IMG/VR virus record: IMGVR_UViG_3300030331_000970
Coordinates: 2,235 to 28,995 of that record
Strand: one strand, 5' to 3'
Length of the DNA: 26,761 bases
From: a virus
The notes under the pieces were generated by a model, which saw only the letters and a program-made list of their open reading frames with translations, was not told the DNA's origin and made no database searches. A program made the translations under genes and the position numbers. Position 1 is the first letter of the stretch. Every line of letters starts with the position of its first letter. Shown piece by piece: positions 21,486 to 26,761 of the stretch.

Positions 21486-23388
21486 ATTTAGACCCGGAAT
21501 AAATACGGAACTTCCTGATTATGCCAACGAAAACGGTTGGAGTGACGGAGATAAAATACGATTTCGTGTAGGGTATCCAGAAAAAATAGGTGGTTGGGCA
21601 AGAAAAGGCGACAATCAATTTATAGGATCTGCTCGTGCTTTAAAGCCTTGGCTTACATTAGAATCCGACAGGCTTATTGGTGTGGGGACGCATCTTAAAT
21701 ACTACATAGAAGATGGTGGTGTGTACTACGATATTACACCTATCAGAAACACTACTGCAGCAGGAGATGTCACATTTTCCGCTAGTCAAGGTAGCAGCAT
21801 TATAACTGTGACAGATACCAATCACGAAGCTAGGGCGGGAGATTTTGTTACTTTTAGCGGAGCTGCTAGTTTAGGTGGGGCTATAACAGCCGATGTCCTG
21901 AATCAAGAATATCAAATCCAAACCGCCCCAACAACAGCCACATACACAATTAATGCAAGAGCAGCTACTACAAACGTAAATCAATACTATAGCAACGGTG
22001 TTATAGACGATAGTGCAGCTTTAGTTGTTGCCACGTCAGGAGATACTAACACAGGTGGCTCTTCTGCAGTTGCGGCCTATCAGGTGCAAACAGGTACAGA
22101 TACATCTACATTTGGCAATGGTTGGGGTGCAGGTACTTGGTCTAGAGGTGCTTGGAACTCAAAAGCTACAGTTAATGTGCTGTCCGAAAATTTAAGGCTT
22201 TGGCAGCATGATACCTTTGGAGAGGATCTAGTCTTTTGTATACGAGATGGTTCTGTATTTTATTGGGATACTTCTGGCACAACAGCGCAAAGAGGCGTGT
22301 ACTTATCGTCTCTCACAGGTGCAAGCAACACACCAACAATCGCAAAACAAGTTATGGTGTCAGATGTCGATAGACATGTTATAGCTTTTGGATGCAATCC
22401 TGTTGGCTCTAATGTTCAAGACCCGCTGCTTATCAGATTTTCAGACCAAGAGAACCCTGCTGACTGGACACCAAGCACTACTAATACAGCAGGAGATCTT
22501 CGCATAGGTTCTGGTACAGCCATAGTGCAAGCGGTGGAGACCAGACAGGAGATACTTGTATTTACAGACCAAGCATTACACTCCATGCAATTTATCGGCC
22601 CACCTTATACTTTTGGTATCAACAGGGTGTCTGAGAATATAACTATTCGTAGTCCTAACGCTGCTGTGGCTATTGGAGATAGCGTATACTGGATGGGCGT
22701 TGATCAGTTCTATGTGTACAGAGGTAACGTAAATCAACTTAACTGCACCGTAAAAGAGAAGGTATTAACAGATATTAACAATGATCAGTCTACAAAAATA
22801 TTTGTTGGTGTTAACTCTGGGTTTCAAGAAATATGGTGGTTCTACCCATCACTAAACAGTGACAATATTGATAAGTACGTTGTCTATAATTACGAAATGG
22901 ATATTTGGTATTATGGCACTCTTAATCGAACAGCGTGGATTGACAGAGGTATAGACGACTTTCCAATAGCTGCAGGTACAGACGGTAAACTTTACTCTCA
23001 TGAGTTCGGTATAGACGATCAAAGCGGGACAACACCTGCTGCAGTAGAATCGTTTATACAATCTGCCCCAATAGACTTAGGTGATGGTGAAGTATTTAGC
23101 TATGTTAGAAAACTAATACCTGATATAACTTTTAGAACAAGCACAAACCCTGCACCACAAGCAGACTTTACTGTCGATGCTTTTAACTACAACGGTGGTC
23201 TGCAGGTAAGCACAGATACTGCAAATATTGTAAAATCTTCTTCTGTGCCTGTTGAACAGTATACAGAGAAAGTAGATCTTAGGGTAAGAGGTAGAGCCGT
23301 AGCCTTAAAAATAAGCTCTGATCAAGTGGGTACAACATGGAGAACAGGTTTAAATAGACTAGATATTCGGCCTGATGGTAAGAGATAA
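21466..23388 (+). CDS. P22 gp10-like tail protein (packaged DNA stabilisation family)
   Basis: 640 residues, large for this window. The start ATG 21466 lies inside the previous gene. The opening LEFRPGINTELPDYANENGW, with SDGDKIRFRVGYPEKIGGWA, is diagnostic of P22 gp10-like tail-hub proteins (Phage_stabilise family), which form the tail tube or hub below the gp4 adaptor and close the DNA channel. The rest is beta-rich, with VFYWDTSGTTAQRGVY, LLIRFSDQENPADWTPSTTN, EILVFTDQALHSMQFIGPPY and VYWMGVDQFYVYRG, repeated strand patterns compatible with the expected propeller-like body (the equivalent T7 gp12 also has one). It supports a podovirus-type tail. Its stop overlaps the next ATG. Confidence 0.85.
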   Translation: MVLQKLEFRPGINTELPDYANENGWSDGDKIRFRVGYPEKIGGWARKGDNQFIGSARALKPWLTLESDRLIGVGTHLKYYIEDGGVYYDITPIRNTTAAGDVTFSASQGSSIITVTDTNHEARAGDFVTFSGAASLGGAITADVLNQEYQIQTAPTTATYTINARAATTNVNQYYSNGVIDDSAALVVATSGDTNTGGSSAVAAYQVQTGTDTSTFGNGWGAGTWSRGAWNSKATVNVLSENLRLWQHDTFGEDLVFCIRDGSVFYWDTSGTTAQRGVYLSSLTGASNTPTIAKQVMVSDVDRHVIAFGCNPVGSNVQDPLLIRFSDQENPADWTPSTTNTAGDLRIGSGTAIVQAVETRQEILVFTDQALHSMQFIGPPYTFGINRVSENITIRSPNAAVAIGDSVYWMGVDQFYVYRGNVNQLNCTVKEKVLTDINNDQSTKIFVGVNSGFQEIWWFYPSLNSDNIDKYVVYNYEMDIWYYGTLNRTAWIDRGIDDFPIAAGTDGKLYSHEFGIDDQSGTTPAAVESFIQSAPIDLGDGEVFSYVRKLIPDITFRTSTNPAPQADFTVDAFNYNGGLQVSTDTANIVKSSSVPVEQYTEKVDLRVRGRAVALKISSDQVGTTWRTGLNRLDIRPDGKR

Positions 23389-23876
23389 TGGCAGACAATC
23401 CGCTCCCACGATACTTCTTTGGTGTGCCACCAAGAGAATATGATCCAAACTATATGCGTGAAGTCGTTAGGGCTTTTTCTCTTTTCCAAGAACAGCTATC
23501 AAATCCGGGTAAAGTAACTGCTAACGAGCTAAACCTTAAACCAGAAGGTGGCGGCATAAGGCAGTTTGCCAATAATGTAGAGGCTTACGCAGCAGGTTTA
23601 CAGCCGGGCGATATGTGGATGTTATCTACAGGTGAGGTAAGAATTACTATAGACCCTAATGTGACAGTGCCAGTAAGTATTGAGTTTTTTAACTCTGCTA
23701 CAGGGCAGGTGGGTCAGGTTATAACAGATGATGCATCCGCAGAAATAGAACAACCAGTATTCTTTACAGGTCAAGGTCAGGTTGGAAATGTCAGCACAGA
23801 CTCTGCCTATTCTTTGACTGGAACCGCTGCATCTGCTACTTCTGGTGTGGGTGGAGTAACAGTTAGTATAACATAA
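23388..23876 (+). CDS. Virion protein ending in a VTG-type repeat
   Basis: 162 residues, ATG 23388 overlapping the TAA of the gp10-like gene. The N-terminal half (LPRYFFGVPPREYDPNYMRE; VVRAFSLFQEQLSNPGKVTA) is a conserved helical module in marine phages that often follows the gp10-like gene (memory). The second half moves into short beta repeats: SATGQVGQV, FFTGQGQVGNV and the end SLTGTAASATSGVGGVTVSI, the same repeat type as in the genes at 18338 and 5776. It likely joins the tail hub to a fibre or needle. Precise role unknown. Confidence 0.75.
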   Translation: MADNPLPRYFFGVPPREYDPNYMREVVRAFSLFQEQLSNPGKVTANELNLKPEGGGIRQFANNVEAYAAGLQPGDMWMLSTGEVRITIDPNVTVPVSIEFFNSATGQVGQVITDDASAEIEQPVFFTGQGQVGNVSTDSAYSLTGTAASATSGVGGVTVSIT

Positions 23877-23885
23877 GGAGTTGTT

Positions 23886-24113
23886 ATGTCTGATACAGTG
23901 ATAAACATGCCCGATGGCTCAAAGTGGTCACCCTCCACCTCTGTAGATGTTGTGCAGTGTGAAAGCTGCGGAAACTTAGTAGACACACCTGCAGAGATAG
24001 CGTCATATCCTGATGGAAAGTGTCCAGATTGTGGCGAGAATTGGACAGGTAGTGAGGTGCGAGCTACGACTATAACAGTAACAGCACCTGCACAGATAAA
24101 TGGTGACACCTAA
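23886..24113 (+). CDS. Small zinc-ribbon protein
   Basis: 75 residues. TAAGGAGTTGTTATG is a near-ideal start. Two CxxC knuckles, C25-E-S-C28-G and C46-P-D-C49-G, 17 residues apart, make a classic zinc ribbon. The C-terminal 25 residues are Thr/Val-rich beta (SEVRATTITVTAPAQINGD) with no metal ligands. It opens the block of small genes before lysis, and its stop shares a base with the ATG of the next gene. Zinc ribbons bind nucleic acid or proteins; which applies here is unknown. Metal type is inferred from ligand spacing. Confidence 0.8.
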   Translation: MSDTVINMPDGSKWSPSTSVDVVQCESCGNLVDTPAEIASYPDGKCPDCGENWTGSEVRATTITVTAPAQINGDT

Positions 24114-24529
24114 TGGACCTGCCCAAGGTAAATATCGCTGTCGCTGCCAGTGCAGTTGTAGCCATAGTTAGCACGATTGGAGGTGGTATTTGGTACGCCT
24201 CTTCTCAAGCATCAATTATTGAGGGGTTAACAGAACAGGTTGAGACTTTAACCATTGAGAACAATGCTACTGACAGAACAAATCTCATTCGTGATGTAGA
24301 GGAAAACAGCGAAAGAATAGATGAAATCATAGAATATATCGTCGAAGTCGAGGAAGATGGTGATGATACGATTGATGAGATCTACGCGGAGTTTGAAGAC
24401 GTATACGAAACACAAGAGGGATTTATCCTACAATTCAACCAAATCATAAAATTGCAAGCTAGGGTAAAGACTTTAGAAAATACGTTAGAGTTCTTGGCAA
24501 GACGCCCAACAATGTCCGATGGTAGATAG
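24113..24529 (+). CDS. Membrane-anchored coiled-coil protein (possible inner spanin)
   Basis: 138 residues. Residues 7-29 are a single hydrophobic helix (VNIAVAASAVVAIVSTIGGG), preceded only by MDLPK. From residue 33 on the chain is acidic, helical and coiled-coil-like (IIEGLTEQVETLTIENNATD; DVEENSERIDEIIEYIVEVE), ending KTLENTLEFLARRP. One N-terminal TM helix plus a periplasmic coiled coil is the layout of inner-membrane spanins (Rz-like) in Gram-negative phage lysis; the location upstream of holin and endolysin fits. Direct Rz similarity is not visible, and no adjacent lipoprotein-type outer spanin is certain. Alternative: a virion or superinfection membrane protein. Confidence 0.75.
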   Translation: MDLPKVNIAVAASAVVAIVSTIGGGIWYASSQASIIEGLTEQVETLTIENNATDRTNLIRDVEENSERIDEIIEYIVEVEEDGDDTIDEIYAEFEDVYETQEGFILQFNQIIKLQARVKTLENTLEFLARRPTMSDGR

Positions 24530-24531
24530 CA

Positions 24532-24987
24532 ATGGACCCCATTACTTTGCTCGCCGGACTAAAAACTGGATTGGCCGCTGGCAAATCCGTGGCTTCATTA
24601 TCTAAACAAATTGGACAGTTTTTCGATGCAACCGATAGTGCTAAGAAGAAGTTACAGCAGAAGGGTGTGTCTGGTAAGAATGTAAATGCCATAGCTATGG
24701 AAAGGTTTGCTAAATTAAGACAAGCCGCTGAAGCTGAAGAAGAGTTAAAAAAGTACATATCTGAAACATTAGGACCATCTCATTGGCAGACACTTCTAAA
24801 GATACGCAGAGAAGTCTTACAAGAAAAACGCGAAGCAGAGGCACAAGCAAGAAGAGATGCAATAGCACAGCAGGAGCTTATTATTACAATAGTTGGTATA
24901 GCTGTTTTGCTTGTTTTTACATTTGTCGGGGCTGCTGCTTATCTTCACTATATGCAGTGGATTGACGTAAGGGATTATTTTCCATGA
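24532..24987 (+). CDS. Helical protein with C-terminal membrane segment
   Basis: 151 residues. The N-terminus MDPITLLAGLKTGLAAGKSV, with SLSKQIGQFFDATDSAKKKL, is a pattern I recall from a conserved cyanophage/pelagiphage family. The middle is long charged helix (RFAKLRQAAEAEEELKKYIS; WQTLLKIRREVLQEKREAEA). Residues 116-140 are one strong TM helix (LIITIVGIAVLLVFTFVGAA), with a short tail after it. Some annotations treat related proteins as virion-associated and some as lysis-related; the sequence does not decide. The start is 3 nt after the previous stop, and the TGA overlaps the next ATG (ATGA), so it is co-translated with the membrane and lysis genes around it. Confidence 0.75.
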   Translation: MDPITLLAGLKTGLAAGKSVASLSKQIGQFFDATDSAKKKLQQKGVSGKNVNAIAMERFAKLRQAAEAEEELKKYISETLGPSHWQTLLKIRREVLQEKREAEAQARRDAIAQQELIITIVGIAVLLVFTFVGAAAYLHYMQWIDVRDYFP

Positions 24988-25160
24988 TATATGTCTTAGT
25001 CTTTTTACATTTTATTAGCACAGACCGCCTACAATACTACCAAATCGGCACGTATTCGGACAAAGAGCAATGCCTAGAAGAAGCAGAAAAAGCAAAGATC
25101 ATGGTAACACACAACTCGATGAAGGTGACTTGCCTCGAGGTGAACGCCCAACAATCATAG
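24984..25160 (+). CDS. 58-residue protein, N-terminal hydrophobic segment and two cysteines
   Basis: ATG 24984 (in the ATGA overlap) to TAG 25160. MIYVLVFLHFISTDRLQYYQ gives a short hydrophobic N-terminus that could be a signal or anchor. A compact domain, QIGTYSDKEQCLEEAEKAKI then VTHNSMKVTCLEVNAQQ, carries two cysteines (C30, C50) placed for one disulfide, which would fit export to the periplasm. I recall similar 55-65-residue proteins in marine phages near holin genes. Function unknown; a lysis accessory (for example spanin partner) is inferred from location. It has no lipobox, so a classic outer spanin is unlikely. Confidence 0.65.
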   Translation: MIYVLVFLHFISTDRLQYYQIGTYSDKEQCLEEAEKAKIMVTHNSMKVTCLEVNAQQS

Positions 25161-25318
25161 AAAGAGGCAAAAAATTTGCAGCATACGATAAAAATGGTAA
25201 ACTAATTATATTAGGGTATAATAGGCAAATAATACAGGAGTACGCAGATGCCCAAGCAAAAATACGATTTAAACGACAACGGAAAAATAGATCCAGAAGA
25301 GCGCGAAATCATGCTTGA
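25070..25318 (+). CDS. Small basic protein overlapping both neighbours (start uncertain)
   Basis: Up to 82 residues in frame +2. The central part, RPTIIERGKKFAAYDKNGKL then IILGYNRQIIQEYADAQ, looks like genuine protein and covers the otherwise empty stretch 25161-25247. The first 20 residues (from ATG 25070) lie inside the previous gene and may be a shadow. TTG 25130, preceded by GAAGGTG, is an alternative start giving 62 residues. The 3' end overlaps the next gene by 71 nt and encodes a very basic tail (KIRFKRQRKNRSRRARNHA). Function unknown. Treat as probable rather than certain. Confidence 0.45.
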   Translation: MPRRSRKSKDHGNTQLDEGDLPRGERPTIIERGKKFAAYDKNGKLIILGYNRQIIQEYADAQAKIRFKRQRKNRSRRARNHA

Positions 25319-25553
25319 GGACCGTCGTAGAATTATGATGGACGCTGATGCTAAACGAGATGCACAGAGACGTATGGCTTGGTTTAGCCTTACTGGTATG
25401 CTTTTATTCCCATTTGGCGTTGTATTTACCGAATGGATGGAGCTACCCAGAGCGTCAGAGATGCTAAGTAGCATGAGCAATATATACTACGTCAGTATCG
25501 CTGCCATAGTTGCGGCTTACTATGGGTTTACGAACATGGGTAAAGGACAATGA
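25248..25553 (+). CDS. EF-hand, two-TM protein (putative holin)
   Basis: 101 residues. CAGGAG lies 7-8 nt before ATG 25248, a strong start. Residues 7-18 (DLNDNGKIDPEE) fit the 12-position EF-hand calcium loop: D1, N3, N5, G6, I8, D9, E12. A charged helix follows (EREIMLEDRRRIMMDADAKR). Two TM helices come next, at about 44-63 (AWFSLTGMLLFPFGVVF) and 79-97 (IYYVSIAAIVAAYYGFTNM). Small size, a charged cytoplasmic N-terminus and two TM helices next to a GTA-type holin and endolysin suggest a holin or holin partner. Calcium control of lysis would be an unusual idea but rests only on the motif. ATGA overlap with the next gene. Confidence 0.75.
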   Translation: MPKQKYDLNDNGKIDPEEREIMLEDRRRIMMDADAKRDAQRRMAWFSLTGMLLFPFGVVFTEWMELPRASEMLSSMSNIYYVSIAAIVAAYYGFTNMGKGQ

Positions 25554-25933
25554 TAGGACAGTTATTAGGACCAGTAGCAGGTCTGGCTAGCAGTTGGCTT
25601 GATGCAAAGACTACAAAGCAAGCGGCAGAAGCAAAGTTAAAACTTACAGAGGCAGAGGCGAAAGCTAAGATATTATTATCTGAAAAGACGTCTGTGGCTG
25701 ATTGGGAACGTATCATGGCGGAAAACAGCAAGTCGTCATGGAAAGACGAATTTTTTGTAATTGTGCTGTCAATCCCGCTTATTTTAGCCTTCATACCCGG
25801 TGCAGAAGGCATTGTAGATAGAGGTTTTGAGCAGCTTCACAAAGCCCCAGACTGGTATTTTTACAGTTTGGGTATTGCAATAAGTGCGTCCTTTGGCGTG
25901 AAAGGGTACAAACAGTTTACGAGGAGGAAGTGA
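25550..25933 (+). CDS. Holin of the gene-transfer-agent 3TM type
   Basis: 127 residues, ATG 25550 in an ATGA overlap. The N-terminus is a Gly/Leu amphipathic helix (MIGQLLGPVAGLASSWLDAK). Residues 20-60 are an Ala/Glu/Lys helix (AEAKLKLTEAEAKAKILLSE), followed by DWERIMAENSKSSWKDEF. Two hydrophobic helices lie at about 68-84 (FFVIVLSIPLILAFIPG) and 101-117 (DWYFYSLGIAISASFGV), and the tail is basic. The WKDE segment before the first helix and the tail after the second match what I remember of the GTA_holin_3TM family. It should permeabilise the inner membrane so that the endolysin at 26102 reaches peptidoglycan. Good but not certain. Confidence 0.75.
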   Translation: MIGQLLGPVAGLASSWLDAKTTKQAAEAKLKLTEAEAKAKILLSEKTSVADWERIMAENSKSSWKDEFFVIVLSIPLILAFIPGAEGIVDRGFEQLHKAPDWYFYSLGIAISASFGVKGYKQFTRRK

Positions 25934-26112
25934 TGGCTAAAGGTCAAAAACATTACTTTAGAGACGGAACAGAACATAAGGGTGGCACTCACAAAATGCC
26001 CGGTGGCAAGTTGCATTCTGGTAAGAACCACAGCAAGAACAGTAAACTCCTGTATCACTTTCGTGAGTTGAGTGCGACAGCAAAGAAAAAGGCTAGAGCT
26101 AATGGCGTTTGA
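25933..26112 (+). CDS. Small basic KMPGGKLH-type phage protein
   Basis: 59 residues from ATG 25933, which shares a base with the holin stop (TGATG) and has GAGGAGG 5 nt upstream. A GTG at 25930 would add one residue and is less likely. AKGQKHYFRDGTEHKGGTHK, then MPGGKLHSGKNHSKNSKLLY, is rich in Lys, His and Gly, followed by HFRELSATAKKKARANG. This is a recognisable small protein that often lies next to lysis genes in cyanophages and pelagiphages. His spacing (H10, H18, H23, H31, H37) might bind metal or nucleic acid. Function unknown. It overlaps the endolysin start by 11 nt. Confidence 0.75.
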   Translation: MAKGQKHYFRDGTEHKGGTHKMPGGKLHSGKNHSKNSKLLYHFRELSATAKKKARANGV

Positions 26113-26719
26113 AGCATTAAAACAACTACAAGAAAAGTGCGGTGTTACTCCTGATGGTGCATTTGGCCCTAACACAGCTAAAGCAATAGTAACGCACTAC
26201 GAGTTGTCTCCAGAAAGAGGCGCACACTTATTAGGGCAAGTGGTGCATGAAAGCGGTACGTTTAGGTACACCAGAGAGAACTTAAATTATTCTGTAGAAG
26301 CTATGATGAAAGTATGGCCTAGTCGCTTCCCTACGAAAGAAAGCGCAGAACCGTATGCTAGAAACCCAAAAGCACTGGCTGAAAACGTGTATTTCGACAG
26401 GATGGGGAACGATTCTAAAGAAAAAGCTAGCGCCTACATAGGCCGAGGATTCCTTCAACTCACGGGGTATAACAACGTTCGAGCCTTTGCTTCAGACATG
26501 CGTGTTCCAGAAGTCTTAGACAACCCACAACTGCTAGAAGAAGATTATGCAATGGACACGGCTTTGTGGTTTTTTAAGAGGAATAATCTATGGAAAATAT
26601 GTGATGAAGGTGTCAACGATGATACTATAAAAAGACTGACAAAACGTATAAACGGCGGTTACACTGGATTAGATCACCGTGTGAAGGAAACGAAGAAGAT
26701 TTATGAGTGGATATCTTAG
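26102..26719 (+). CDS. Endolysin, GH19 chitinase-like lysozyme
   Basis: 205 residues from ATG 26102 (MAFEALKQLQEKCGVTPDGA). An upstream in-frame ATG at 26072 would lie within the previous gene and is less plausible. The GH19 pattern is clear: GQVVHESGTF with candidate catalytic Glu50, RENLNYS with possible second Glu59, the signature YIGRGFLQLTGYNNV, then DTALWFFKRNNL and TKRINGGYTGLDHRV. The short N-terminal KCGVTPDGAFGPNTAKAI resembles part of the peptidoglycan-binding-like start of these phage enzymes. It has no signal peptide, so it needs the upstream holins. It cleaves the glycan strands of peptidoglycan to release progeny (family knowledge). Confidence 0.88.
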   Translation: MAFEALKQLQEKCGVTPDGAFGPNTAKAIVTHYELSPERGAHLLGQVVHESGTFRYTRENLNYSVEAMMKVWPSRFPTKESAEPYARNPKALAENVYFDRMGNDSKEKASAYIGRGFLQLTGYNNVRAFASDMRVPEVLDNPQLLEEDYAMDTALWFFKRNNLWKICDEGVNDDTIKRLTKRINGGYTGLDHRVKETKKIYEWIS

Positions 26720-26727
26720 CACACAGA

Positions 26728-26736
26728 TGCTATTAT
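26728..26736 (+). promoter_or_regulatory. Candidate extended -10 promoter after the endolysin
   Basis: TG-C-TATTAT fits TGnTATAAT except for one base, the same element type as at 2708-2716. It lies 9 nt after the endolysin stop. No good -35 box is visible. A GGAG (26752-26755) just before the window end could be the ribosome-binding site of the next gene. The site is AT-rich, and such matches occur by chance. Confidence 0.28.
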
Positions 26737-26761
26737 ACACACAGACTTGTTGGAGATAAGC

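Noticed and set aside
1-26761. CRISPR array, insertion sequence, integrase or attachment site
   Set aside because: No regularly spaced direct repeats with unique spacers, no transposase or recombinase, and no tRNA-end duplication were seen.

Overview
The window looks like the late (virion and lysis) half of a marine, tailed, podovirus-like bacteriophage genome. Every supported gene is on the + strand. Genes are packed with 1-20 nt spacers or ATGA, TTGA and TAATG overlaps, and base composition is moderately AT-rich. Protein styles match uncultured marine phages related to pelagiphages, SAR116 phages and cyanophages: small Lys/Gly-rich proteins, a phage cupredoxin, SPQLGGNLD-type fibres, P22 gp10-like and gp4-like tail proteins, and a gene-transfer-agent-type holin. 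The host is not determined by the sequence; a marine alphaproteobacterium is an inference from these resemblances. No terminase, portal, replication genes, integrase or tRNA is present, so the genome continues outside the window, at least upstream.

Layout. 1-2635 is the head block: C-terminal part of a probable scaffolding protein, two conserved head-associated proteins and the HK97-fold major capsid protein, closed by a strong intrinsic terminator (2669-2697). A probable extended -10 promoter (2708-2716) and structured leader follow. 2812-8078 is a run of small genes (several extremely basic, with KRGG/KKGG motifs) around two adaptor-type head-tail connector genes (5102-5779 and 7133-7792), a virion protein with a C-terminal type-1 copper (cupredoxin) site, and a DUF1415-like protein. 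8080-10254 holds three beta-rich fibre-type genes.

10254-17166 is the most striking segment: six paralogous genes in tandem. Each encodes a short virion-anchor-like N-terminus plus six kelch-like blades of about 49 residues (36 blades in all). They are translationally coupled, and the conserved C-terminal Ser-Gly-x-x-Ser codons double as the ribosome binding site of the next gene in most cases. Anchor types run A1-A1-B-A2-B-A2, which implies duplication of a two-gene unit. I read this as an expanded family of beta-propeller receptor-binding or virion-decoration proteins; that role is inference.

17178-23876 holds further virion genes: a coiled-coil protein, a protein with twelve VTG-VSAT-type repeats, an LDG-repeat fibre, a glycine-rich adhesin, an unrecognised 221-residue protein, the P22 gp10-like tail protein, and a protein ending in the same repeat type. 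23886-26719 is a lysis-type block: zinc-ribbon protein, two membrane-anchored coiled-coil proteins, a small secreted-like two-cysteine protein, an EF-hand two-TM putative holin, a GTA-type holin, a small basic protein and a GH19 endolysin. A second extended -10-like site follows the endolysin. No gap without genes exceeds about 180 bases.

All family assignments come from reading motifs by eye and from memory; no database search was run.
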